From the NCBI GenBank assembly GCA_902563105.1, contig CACEVU010000001.1, forward strand, positions 349,649-413,648: DNA of 64,000 bases, given 5' to 3'. A program made the translations under genes and the position numbers. The stretch is from an uncultured SAR86 cluster bacterium. GTDB taxonomy: Bacteria > Pseudomonadota > Gammaproteobacteria > Magnimaribacterales > AG-339-G14. This document shows positions 7,839 through 15,067 of the stretch, piece after piece. The stretch's first letter is position 1; each line of letters starts with the position of its first letter. The notes beneath the pieces are model-generated. The model was given only the letters and a program-made list of their open reading frames with translations. It was not told the DNA's origin and did no database searches.

Positions 7839-9319
7839 TGAGCTATTTAGTTTTAGCTAGAAAATGGAGACCAAAAAACTTTGCAGAAGTGGTGGGACAG
7901 GATCATGCCGTTTCTGCTCTGAGAAATTCAATAAACTCTGAAAATATTCATCACGCATATCTTTTTACTGGAACTAGGGGTATAGGAAAAACAAGCATTG
8001 CCAGAATATTGGCAAAAGCTTTAAATTGTAGTGATTTAAAAAATGGCGAACCATGTAATCTTTGCGATTCATGTAGATCCATCAATGAGGGAGCAGCAAT
8101 AGATTTTATAGAAATAGATGCAGCTTCAAGAAGAGGAATAGAGGATACCAAAAACCTTTTAGAGACCATTTCTTATTTACCAGCATCTTCTAAATATAAG
8201 ATCTATCTTATTGATGAAGTTCACATGCTTACACCTGAGAGCTTTAATGCTTTATTAAAGAATTTAGAAGAACCGCCACCACATGTAATTTTTATGTTTG
8301 CCACCACAGAATATAAAAAAATTCTTCCTACAATAGTTTCAAGATGTCTCCAAATCAATCTAAGTTCAGCATCAGTTAAAACAATTACTGAGCAACTAAG
8401 TAAAATTTTTTCTCAAGAAAAAATTAAATTTGATGACATTTCACTATCTCTCATAGCTGATGCTGCTCAAGGAAGCATTCGAGATGCATTGTCTATTTCT
8501 GAAAAAGTAATATCGTTTTGTAATAACAATTTAAAAGAAGATATGGTTAGAGAAGTTCTTGGTATTCCGGAGCCGAAAATAATTTCTAATCTTCTCAAAG
8601 CGATTTTAGAGGAAAACATTCAAGATGTTCTGTCAATCTTAAACGACTATGGGGAATATGAGGATCACGAATTTTTATTAAAAACTCTAATGGATCTCAT
8701 ACAAAAAATAGCAGTACTTCAGTTTGAAAAAGATACACATAAAAATAATGATTTAGAAGATTTTTTATCAACCGATCCAGCAAAATTACAATTTTTATAT
8801 CAAATAGGACTTACAAATTTGAATCATTTTAGTCTAGGTTATGACTCATACTCTATTTTAAAAATGACTTTATTAAAAATGGTAGCTTTTTCTGACGCAA
8901 GTCAAAAAAAAAAATCACTGATAGATAAAAAACAAGAAAACACAGATATTTTTTGGCCAAAGATATTTACCGATCTAAATTTAAATGGAATTTCAAAAAA
9001 CATTCTTAAACAGGCAAGTATCGAAAAAAAATTCAATAACCTAAAAATTTCATTTCCGAAGAAAACATTTTCTATATTTAATGAAGATCAGAAAAAAGAA
9101 ATTGAATTATGTTTTAGTGACTTTTTTCAAGAAGAACTAAAATTTACTTATGATAGTAAAGTAATTTTTGAAAAGACTCCTGAGTATGAGATTAAATTAA
9201 GAAACAAAGGCCAAAAAAAGAATATAAAAAAAATAATGGAAAAGGATAAAAACTTTAAAGAAATAATCGGTGGGCTCAAGGTTGAATCAGTAGAGTTTAA
9301 TAAAAAAAATGAAACTTAG
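7838..9319 (+). CDS. dnaX: DNA polymerase III subunit gamma/tau
   Basis: DnaX is the ATPase motor of the clamp loader; the long tau form also links the loader to polymerase and helicase. The 493-residue protein opens with the conserved LARKWRPKNFAEVVGQ. It has Walker A GTRGIGKTS, four zinc cysteines (C..C..C..C, CNLCDSC), Walker B with DEVHML, and the SRC sensor-1 region. Domains I-III end near residue 355. A short C-terminal region of about 130 residues follows, shorter than E. coli tau. An 11-A run sits exactly at that junction. The start is coupled to recX and the end overlaps recR by 11 bases. ybaB, normally between dnaX and recR, is missing. Confidence 0.96.
   Translation: MSYLVLARKWRPKNFAEVVGQDHAVSALRNSINSENIHHAYLFTGTRGIGKTSIARILAKALNCSDLKNGEPCNLCDSCRSINEGAAIDFIEIDAASRRGIEDTKNLLETISYLPASSKYKIYLIDEVHMLTPESFNALLKNLEEPPPHVIFMFATTEYKKILPTIVSRCLQINLSSASVKTITEQLSKIFSQEKIKFDDISLSLIADAAQGSIRDALSISEKVISFCNNNLKEDMVREVLGIPEPKIISNLLKAILEENIQDVLSILNDYGEYEDHEFLLKTLMDLIQKIAVLQFEKDTHKNNDLEDFLSTDPAKLQFLYQIGLTNLNHFSLGYDSYSILKMTLLKMVAFSDASQKKKSLIDKKQENTDIFWPKIFTDLNLNGISKNILKQASIEKKFNNLKISFPKKTFSIFNEDQKKEIELCFSDFFQEELKFTYDSKVIFEKTPEYEIKLRNKGQKKNIKKIMEKDKNFKEIIGGLKVESVEFNKKNET
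8904..8914 (+). promoter_or_regulatory. Candidate slippage / frameshift site in dnaX (11 consecutive A)
   Basis: An uninterrupted run of eleven A encodes Gln356-Lys-Lys-Lys at the end of DnaX domain III. With one extra A (or a -1 ribosomal shift) the frame reads ITDR then stops, giving about 363 residues. With one fewer A it reads NH then stops, giving about 360. Either would be a gamma-like product with the complete clamp-loader ATPase but no tau tail. Making gamma by slippage at an A-rich site in dnaX is established in E. coli (ribosomal) and Thermus thermophilus (transcriptional). Its use here is inferred. Confidence 0.5.
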
Positions 9320-9908
9320 CCCTAAAATTTCTAATTTAATAGACTCATTAAAAGCTCTGCCAGGAATTGGTCCAAAATCTGCAAAAAGAATGGCTCTCTC
9401 TTTATTGAGCTCTGAAAAGGAATCAGGCTTGTCTCTATCAAAGTCAATTGAAGATGCAATTTTGAATATAAAATTTTGTCAAAAATGTTTTGTTTTAAAT
9501 GATCAAGATATTTGTGAAATATGCAAGTCTCCAGCTAGAGATAATAACTCCATCTGTGTCGTAGAATCGACTTCGGATTTATATTCTATAGAAGAGACCT
9601 CTGAATTTAATGGTAGATATTTCGTCCTTAATGGCTTGCTTTCTCCAATAGATAATATTGGAGCAAATGAATTAAGAATAGACAATTTGTTAGAAGTTAT
9701 AGAAGAATATAACTCTAGAGAAATTATTCTAGCTCTTAATTCAACACTTGAAGGTGAAGCAACTGCATACTTTTTATTAGAAAAGCTCAAAAAGAAAAAT
9801 CTTATAATTACTAGAATAGCTCAAGGCGTTCCTGCAGGTGGAGACTTAAACTATGTAGATAATAATACTTTAAGAAGAGCAATTTCTTTTAGAACCGAAT
9901 TAAAATGA
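9309..9908 (+). CDS. recR: Recombination mediator RecR
   Basis: RecR works with RecO (and RecF) to load RecA on gapped, SSB-coated DNA. The 199-residue protein has the N-terminal helix-hairpin-helix [16 protein letters not shown] and the four-Cys zinc finger CQKC...CEIC near residues 58-73. The Toprim domain runs from [15 protein letters not shown] to the conserved [14 protein letters not shown], ending in the [22 protein letters not shown] signature. The ATG lies inside the dnaX 3' end, giving an 11-base overlap. dcd follows after four bases. Confidence 0.97.
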   Translation: MKLSPKISNLIDSLKALPGIGPKSAKRMALSLLSSEKESGLSLSKSIEDAILNIKFCQKCFVLNDQDICEICKSPARDNNSICVVESTSDLYSIEETSEFNGRYFVLNGLLSPIDNIGANELRIDNLLEVIEEYNSREIILALNSTLEGEATAYFLLEKLKKKNLIITRIAQGVPAGGDLNYVDNNTLRRAISFRTELK

Positions 9909-9912
9909 AATC

Positions 9913-10485
9913 ATGAGTATTAAGTCAGATAAATGGATAAAAAAGATGTCAGAAGAAAAAGATATGATTTCTCCTTTTCAGCCAAATCAAATCAAAAGAA
10001 ACGAATCGTCAGATGAAAAGTTAATTTCATATGGACTTTCTAGCTATGGTTATGATGTTCGTTGTGCTAGTGAATTTAAGGTATTTACTAATATTCATTC
10101 TGCCACTGTTGATCCAAAAAAATTTGATAGTACTAGTTTTATTGATGTAGATAAAGAAGAGTGCATCATTCCTCCAAACTCATTTGCTTTGGCTAGAACC
10201 ATCGAATATTTTAAAATTCCAAGAGACATTCTTACAATCTGCTTAGGAAAATCTACTTATGCTAGATGCGGAATTATAGTAAACGTAACTCCATTAGAAC
10301 CTGAGTGGGAAGGTCATGTAACTCTTGAATTTTCCAACACTACTAGTCTTCCTGCAAAGATTTATGCAAATGAGGGAGTAGCTCAAATGTTATTCTTTCA
10401 ATCTGATGAGGTTTGTGAAACAAGTTATAAAGATCGTGACGGAAAATATCAAGGTCAAAAGGGCGTAACTCTTCCTAAAGCCTAG
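9913..10485 (+). CDS. dcd: dCTP deaminase
   Basis: Dcd deaminates dCTP to dUTP, which dUTPase then turns into dUMP for thymidylate synthesis. The 190-residue length and motifs are typical of the trimeric family: [29 protein letters not shown], the catalytic and nucleotide-binding [10 protein letters not shown] and [19 protein letters not shown], and the C-terminal [13 protein letters not shown]. It closes the co-directional nadA-to-dcd run. The next gene is convergent and its stop is one base away, so the operon ends here. No clear terminator hairpin separates the two. Confidence 0.96.
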   Translation: MSIKSDKWIKKMSEEKDMISPFQPNQIKRNESSDEKLISYGLSSYGYDVRCASEFKVFTNIHSATVDPKKFDSTSFIDVDKEECIIPPNSFALARTIEYFKIPRDILTICLGKSTYARCGIIVNVTPLEPEWEGHVTLEFSNTTSLPAKIYANEGVAQMLFFQSDEVCETSYKDRDGKYQGQKGVTLPKA

Positions 10486-10486
10486 C

Positions 10487-11152
10487 TTAATCTAATTCCC
10501 ACTCAAGATTAAATCCTCTTCCTCTTTGTAGAACCCTTATGGTATTTCTCTCTTTGTCATTAGTAATTTGAAAAGCAAAATATCTTTTATCTTCTCTACT
10601 TTCTTCATATTCTATGACCTCTACTAAGTTTGAATTAAAAAAAACTTCCTTTGATTTCATAGTAAAAACTTTTTTTTTGATCTTGCCTTTATCAAAATAA
10701 TCAATTCTTGTTTGATCCTGTTTAAGGAGATCCAACTTAAACTGCAATTGAAGGGTTAGGTTGTCATAAAAGTTTTCAAAAATTTCTATGGTTCCATTCT
10801 TCTTACCAAAAGAAAATTCTAATACTTTCTTTTCATTTAAATTTACAACTTTATAGTTTTGATAATCTTTTCTAATACCACCAAGAACATCAAGTTTTCT
10901 ATATCCTGATTTCAAAACTATTGTTTTGTTTTTTATTTCAAATATTGATTCTTGATTTAAAGTGAATAAAGGATGTTTTGCTATTGAAGAAATTTTCCAA
11001 ACGTTTTCTGATACTTTTTCTAATTTTTCTTCTACACTGCCACTTGGCTTCGATGAATAATAATTTTCATAAGGCTTGATCTCAAATAAAAAAATTTGAC
11101 TACTTAAAAACAACAAAAGTAATTTAATTAAAATATTCTTTACCATTTTCAT
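10487..11152 (-). CDS. DUF3108 family envelope protein
   Basis: This is a DUF3108-type protein of 221 residues, a family commonly placed directly after purN in gammaproteobacteria. It has an N-terminal signal peptide or anchor (about 4-22, KNILIKLLLLFLSSQIFLF) and a beta-rich remainder with alternating hydrophobic and charged residues. Family features include DVLGGIRKDYQNYKV and the terminal LQRGRGFNLEWELD. The function is unknown; periplasmic location is inferred. Its start lies 29 bases inside purN, so expression should follow the purine genes. The second Met (MVKNIL) is an equally good start. Confidence 0.8.
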   Translation of the reverse strand: MKMVKNILIKLLLLFLSSQIFLFEIKPYENYYSSKPSGSVEEKLEKVSENVWKISSIAKHPLFTLNQESIFEIKNKTIVLKSGYRKLDVLGGIRKDYQNYKVVNLNEKKVLEFSFGKKNGTIEIFENFYDNLTLQLQFKLDLLKQDQTRIDYFDKGKIKKKVFTMKSKEVFFNSNLVEVIEYEESREDKRYFAFQITNDKERNTIRVLQRGRGFNLEWELD

Positions 11153-11771
11153 AAAAAACTTTATCGATCATAACTTTATTATCTTCAATCATAATTTTAT
11201 CTTCTTGAAATTCAGATATTATTTTTGGATATATATAGTGTTCAAGTTTATGTATACGATTTTCTAATTCATTTTCTTTCTCATTGGTACTAACTTTCAA
11301 TTTGATAAAGCCAATGATAGATCCACTATCTAGCCCTTCATCAACAAAATGAACAGTTACTCCATGCACTTCATCTTTATTTTCTATTACTTTTTTATGG
11401 GTATTCAATCCAGGATATTTTGGAAGAAGAGATGGATGTATATTAATAATTTTATTAGGAAAAGCTTTAATGAATTTGGAACTAAGTATCCTCATGAATC
11501 CAGCTAAAATTATTAAATCAACATTTTCTTTTTGAATATTTTTTATAAGTTCTGCATCATAAGTTTCTCTATCATCATAATCTTTATGGTCAATAAAAAC
11601 TTTTCTTATCCCATTTGCTGAAGCTCTGCTAAGCCCAAATGCATCTTTATTATTAGAAATAACTATTTTTATCTCAGCTTTAAGATTTTTACTTTTTATA
11701 TTGTCTATTATGGCTTGAAGATTCGAACCATTTCCTGATATTAAAACCGCAAGAGAAATATTTTCACTCAT
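11124..11771 (-). CDS. purN: Phosphoribosylglycinamide formyltransferase (folate-dependent)
   Basis: PurN transfers a formyl group from 10-formyl-tetrahydrofolate to GAR, the third step of IMP synthesis. The 215-residue protein carries the family landmarks: ISGNGSNLQAIID at the N-terminus, and ILAGFMRILSSKFIKAFPNKIINIHPSLLPKYPG with the catalytic Asn and His. Further on come HGVTVHFVDEGLDSG, with the catalytic Asp, and the terminal YENGKEYF. It overlaps purM by eight bases upstream and the DUF3108 gene downstream. The 10-formyl-THF could be made by FolD, encoded at 39 kb. Confidence 0.97.
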   Translation of the reverse strand: MSENISLAVLISGNGSNLQAIIDNIKSKNLKAEIKIVISNNKDAFGLSRASANGIRKVFIDHKDYDDRETYDAELIKNIQKENVDLIILAGFMRILSSKFIKAFPNKIINIHPSLLPKYPGLNTHKKVIENKDEVHGVTVHFVDEGLDSGSIIGFIKLKVSTNEKENELENRIHKLEHYIYPKIISEFQEDKIMIEDNKVMIDKVFYENGKEYFN

Positions 11772-12807
11772 TTAAAAAAGAAATTTTTTCATTACTTTTT
11801 TTAGAAATTATTTTTCCCAACTCAATATTTGGAATCTTTAATTTTTTTAATATTTTTATTGCTTTTGATAAATCTTTTTTTGGGATTGAAATAATCATTC
11901 CAATCCCACAGTTAAAAGTAGATAACATTTCATTGCGGCTTAAATTAGATTTCTCCTGTATTAGACTGAATAGCTCATTATGAAAAGGAAATTTCTTTAA
12001 TGAGATAGATGCTGAAAGGCCATCTGAAAGAATTCTTTCAAGATTACCAATCAAACCTCCTCCGGTTATATGACTTAAGGCATTTATCGTAATATTTTCC
12101 TTTAAAAATAGAACATCTTTCACATAAATCTTTGTAGGCTTTAACAATATCTTACCTAAAGACGACCCTTTTAATTTCTGATTCAATTTAAGTTTTTTTT
12201 CATCCAATAATTTTCTAATTAGTGAAAAGCCATTGGAATGAAGACCACTAGATTTTAAACCAATTAATATATCGTTTTTTTTAGCCTGGTTTGAAAGTTT
12301 CTTTGAATCTTTTTCCAGAACACCAACACAAAATCCTGCCAAATCGAATTTACCTTTTGGAAAAGCATTAGGATGTTCAGCAGTCTCTCCTCCTACTAAA
12401 GAGCAATTGGAATCTTTACAACCTTTTACAATACCTTTAAAAATATTTTTTGAATCTTTTAAGTTAATCTTATCTGTCACAAGATAATCTAAAAAGAAAA
12501 GTGGTTCTGCCTGAAGAGTTATCAGGTCATTTACACACATTGCGACTAAATCAATGCCAATAGTGTCATAAGTTTTAAGTTTTTGAGCTATTTCTATTTT
12601 AGTGCCTACTCCATCAGTGCAGCTAACTAAAACTGGTTTTTTATATTTTTTTGGAATGACAGATGCTGCTGCAAAACCACCAATCGATCCCAAAACTTCT
12701 TTTCTAAAAGTCTCTTTAGCAAGAGGCTTGATTAAGTTTACTAATTCATCTCCTCTCTTAATACTCACCCCAGAAGAAGCATAGGAAGTTTTTTTTATTT
12801 TTGACAA
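11764..12807 (-). CDS. purM: Phosphoribosylformylglycinamidine cyclo-ligase (AIR synthetase)
   Basis: PurM closes the imidazole ring of AIR using ATP in purine synthesis. The 347-residue protein shows SYASSGVSIKRGDELV, the nucleotide-binding DGVGTKIEIA, VDLITLQAEPLFFLDY, LVGGETAEHPN, SSGLHSNGFSL and HITGGGLIGNL. The start is a TTG at 12807: upstream in-frame ATG options run into stops, and MSKIKKTSYASSG matches the family N-terminus. A TAAAAT element lies 11 bases upstream, with no Shine-Dalgarno. It is divergent from the DUF2066 gene across 52 bases. Confidence 0.96.
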   Translation of the reverse strand: MSKIKKTSYASSGVSIKRGDELVNLIKPLAKETFRKEVLGSIGGFAAASVIPKKYKKPVLVSCTDGVGTKIEIAQKLKTYDTIGIDLVAMCVNDLITLQAEPLFFLDYLVTDKINLKDSKNIFKGIVKGCKDSNCSLVGGETAEHPNAFPKGKFDLAGFCVGVLEKDSKKLSNQAKKNDILIGLKSSGLHSNGFSLIRKLLDEKKLKLNQKLKGSSLGKILLKPTKIYVKDVLFLKENITINALSHITGGGLIGNLERILSDGLSASISLKKFPFHNELFSLIQEKSNLSRNEMLSTFNCGIGMIISIPKKDLSKAIKILKKLKIPNIELGKIISKKSNEKISFLNE

Positions 12808-12859
12808 ATGATTTTCAGATTTTAGTGATATTAAAAAAACATATTATAATCATTTTTTT
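12808..12859. promoter_or_regulatory. Divergent promoter region purM / DUF2066 gene
   Basis: On the plus strand a perfect TATAAT (12845-12850) ends 9 bases before the ATG of the DUF2066 gene, with only a T-run in between and no Shine-Dalgarno. A weak -35 (TTAGTG, 12822-12827) lies 17 bases upstream of it. On the minus strand TAAAAT (12819-12824) ends 11 bases before the purM TTG. The layout suggests very short or absent leaders on both transcripts. No recognisable PurR operator palindrome was seen. Confidence 0.5.
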
Positions 12860-13858
12860 ATGCCAAAAATTATCAAAGAGTTTTTTTTTATTTTTATATT
12901 TTTTTTAAATTTAAATATTTATAGCATTGAATTTTCTACTATTGTAGAAGGAGATGGTGAGGAGGTTAATGAATTACTAAAAAAAGCTTTAGATCAATCC
13001 ATTTTAAAGGTTTTGGGAAGTAAAAGAGATTTTGTGTTGAATCAGGAAAGCTTTAAAAGATTAGATCCAAGCTTATATGTCCAAGAATATAAATTCATAA
13101 ATGTTGATGAAAAGGAGGCTTTAGAAGTAACAATAGACTTAAAAAGTCTTCAAGAAAAACTTCTTGAGTTAAATCTCGGAATTACTTTCGTCGAGAATCC
13201 TAAAATTTCGGCTTGGGTATTGTGTAAATCGGATTTTTCCTCAATAGAAGCAGCAAAGTCATTAGAACAAAAATGCAAATACATTAAAAAAGAATTTAAA
13301 ACTATAGCTCAAGAAAGAGGAATTACTCTAATTTATCCAATTTTAGATGCAGTAGATATAAGCCTTTTTAATTTAGAAAATGAATCTGAGTTAAAAAAAC
13401 TTACTATTTTCAATGACAGATATCCATCCGATGGATGGTTTTTTTGCGAAGTTTCTAAAACCTCAGATTGGTGTTATCTCCCAGAAAATTTTGAAAAACA
13501 ATACTCTACCCTGGATCTGACATCAAAATATAAACCGGAAATTGGTATCAACATTTTAATTGATAACTTACTAAGTTCTCAGAGATTGAACCCAATTTCA
13601 AAATATAAGGAAATCTTCTTTGTTGAGATAAGTGGATTAAATAATTTTTCAGTTCATAAAAAATTTGAAAGTAATTTAAAAAATTTAGTATTTATAAACA
13701 ATGTAAGACTTTTATCTTTAAAAAATAATTCAGCTTTATATAGCTTTGATTTATTGTCAGATGAAAAAAATCTTTATGATTTTTTTAAAGAAAAGGAAGA
13801 TATTCAATTTGTGAATCGCGATCAAGATAAAATTTTTCTGAGTTATTTAGGAAAATGA
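12860..13858 (+). CDS. DUF2066 family protein
   Basis: This is a 332-residue DUF2066-type protein, a family typically encoded opposite purM in gammaproteobacteria. It has a signal peptide (about 1-22, KEFFFIFIFFLNLNIYS) and begins its mature part with the family pattern of a repeated helix rich in charged residues (EEVNELLKKALDQSILKVLGSKRDF). No catalytic motif was found and the function is unknown; a periplasmic or envelope location is inferred. It overlaps the following phosphatidyltransferase gene by four bases (ATGA), so the two are likely translated together. Confidence 0.78.
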   Translation: MPKIIKEFFFIFIFFLNLNIYSIEFSTIVEGDGEEVNELLKKALDQSILKVLGSKRDFVLNQESFKRLDPSLYVQEYKFINVDEKEALEVTIDLKSLQEKLLELNLGITFVENPKISAWVLCKSDFSSIEAAKSLEQKCKYIKKEFKTIAQERGITLIYPILDAVDISLFNLENESELKKLTIFNDRYPSDGWFFCEVSKTSDWCYLPENFEKQYSTLDLTSKYKPEIGINILIDNLLSSQRLNPISKYKEIFFVEISGLNNFSVHKKFESNLKNLVFINNVRLLSLKNNSALYSFDLLSDEKNLYDFFKEKEDIQFVNRDQDKIFLSYLGK

Positions 13859-14406
13859 TTTTTTCTTCTATTCCTAATTTACTTACAGTATTTCGTTTTT
13901 TTTTAGTTTATCCAATAGTAATTAGTATCTTAGAAGAGAATTTTCATTTAACTCTTTTCTTTTTCTTTTTGGCTGGCATTTCAGATTTTTTAGATGGTTT
14001 TCTTGCAAGAAAATTTTTATGGGAAAGTAAATTTGGAAAAGTTTTTGATCCTGTCTCAGATAAAGTATTAGTAATTGCGACACTCATTTCTCTTTCTCTT
14101 ATAGGAGAAATTAATATTTACTTAACAGTTTTTTTACTTAGTAGAGATTTATTTATCATTGTTGGAGTAATTTTATCTTCATTATTACTAGAAAATTATG
14201 AAATAAAACCGACTTTTTCTGGGAAGTTTAATAGTTTTGTCTTAATGACTTTTCTAGGGTTCGTTATAATTGAAGTAACTTTTGATTTCGTACCGGTTGG
14301 CTTTTTAAATTTTCTTATGGTCGCTCTTTTGTCTACCTCAATTTATAGCGTAATTGAATATTTAATCTATCCTGGAAGAAAAGTTATATCTCAGATATTT
14401 TTTTAA
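13855..14406 (+). CDS. pgsA: CDP-alcohol phosphatidyltransferase (PgsA-like)
   Basis: Members transfer a phosphatidyl group from CDP-diacylglycerol to an alcohol, most often glycerol-3-phosphate, yielding phosphatidylglycerol phosphate in the inner membrane. The 183-residue length matches PgsA. The family signature is complete at residues about 43-70: D-FLDGFLAR-(8)-G-(3)-D-(3)-D, read as SDFLDGFLARKFLWESKFGKVFDPVSDK. Several hydrophobic membrane helices follow. The glycerophosphate specificity is inferred from length and overall pattern. A paralogue next to uvrC elsewhere cannot be excluded, so the symbol is tentative. Neighbours overlap by 4 and 1 bases. Confidence 0.8.
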   Translation: MIFSSIPNLLTVFRFFLVYPIVISILEENFHLTLFFFFLAGISDFLDGFLARKFLWESKFGKVFDPVSDKVLVIATLISLSLIGEINIYLTVFLLSRDLFIIVGVILSSLLLENYEIKPTFSGKFNSFVLMTFLGFVIIEVTFDFVPVGFLNFLMVALLSTSIYSVIEYLIYPGRKVISQIFF

Positions 14407-15065
14407 TGAATCAAAAAGTTTTAAATATTTCTTTACCTAAAGAAAGAGCATTATGGCAGCTCAAGAAATTTAAATTTCTTCAAAATATTGTTGAGGAAAT
14501 CGAATCTTTTTTAAAAAATGACGAAAATTTTCTTCTGTTGAATATTTACCAAAGATTAATAAGCGACTATCTTATTAAGGCAGCTTTAAATTCTGAAAAA
14601 ATTGAGCTTGGGCTTATTGATCTAAATCAAGAAGATTACTTTTTAAAAAATCTAACAAAACCCGTTACTTTTGTAATTAATCTTTCTAAAGATTCAATTA
14701 ATGAAAAATCCGAAATTTTTCTTTTCAATCTTTTTAACGATTGTTTGGAGAGTAACAAGAAAATTATATTTTCTAGTTCAGATTTTATTAATAATTTGAA
14801 TATTAAATTACCTGATTTAGAATCAAGACTAAAAACAGTTTTGCCTTGTGAAATACTTAATCCAACCGATCAGGAGAAAATGGATTTAATAAGTTTTGAG
14901 ATGAATCAAAGAGGCCTTGAAATCAAGGAAAAAGAATTAAACTACATTTTTACATATCACTCTCGCGACTTAGACAGCTTATTAAATCTTGCTAATAAAC
15001 TTGATCAAATTTCATATGAACAAAAAAAATCTATTTCTATAAATTTGATCAAACGAATCATTTAA
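14406..15065 (+). CDS. hda: Hda-like DnaA regulatory protein with degenerate nucleotide site
   Basis: Hda with the sliding clamp stimulates ATP hydrolysis by DnaA and so limits re-initiation. Its position after DUF2066 and the C-terminal half match Hda: LPDLESRL (136-142), MNQRGLEIKEKEL, HSRDLDSLLNLANKLDQISYEQKKSISINLIKRII. The N-terminal NISLPK resembles the clamp-binding QLSLPL motif. However, the region aligned to Walker A (LLLNIYQRLISDYLIKAAL, about 43-61) has no Gly-rich loop and no Lys. The Walker B site reads VINL without acidic residues. The presumed arginine finger, Arg141, is kept. Some divergence could reflect a pseudo-AAA+ form. The start overlaps the previous stop by one base. 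Confidence 0.75.
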   Translation: MNQKVLNISLPKERALWQLKKFKFLQNIVEEIESFLKNDENFLLLNIYQRLISDYLIKAALNSEKIELGLIDLNQEDYFLKNLTKPVTFVINLSKDSINEKSEIFLFNLFNDCLESNKKIIFSSSDFINNLNIKLPDLESRLKTVLPCEILNPTDQEKMDLISFEMNQRGLEIKEKELNYIFTYHSRDLDSLLNLANKLDQISYEQKKSISINLIKRII

Positions 15066-15067
15066 AA

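Noticed and set aside
8904-8920. An E. coli-type A AAA AAG ribosomal frameshift signal in dnaX
   Set aside because: There is no AAG and no obvious downstream stem-loop; only the poly-A tract supports slippage, so transcriptional slippage is favoured.
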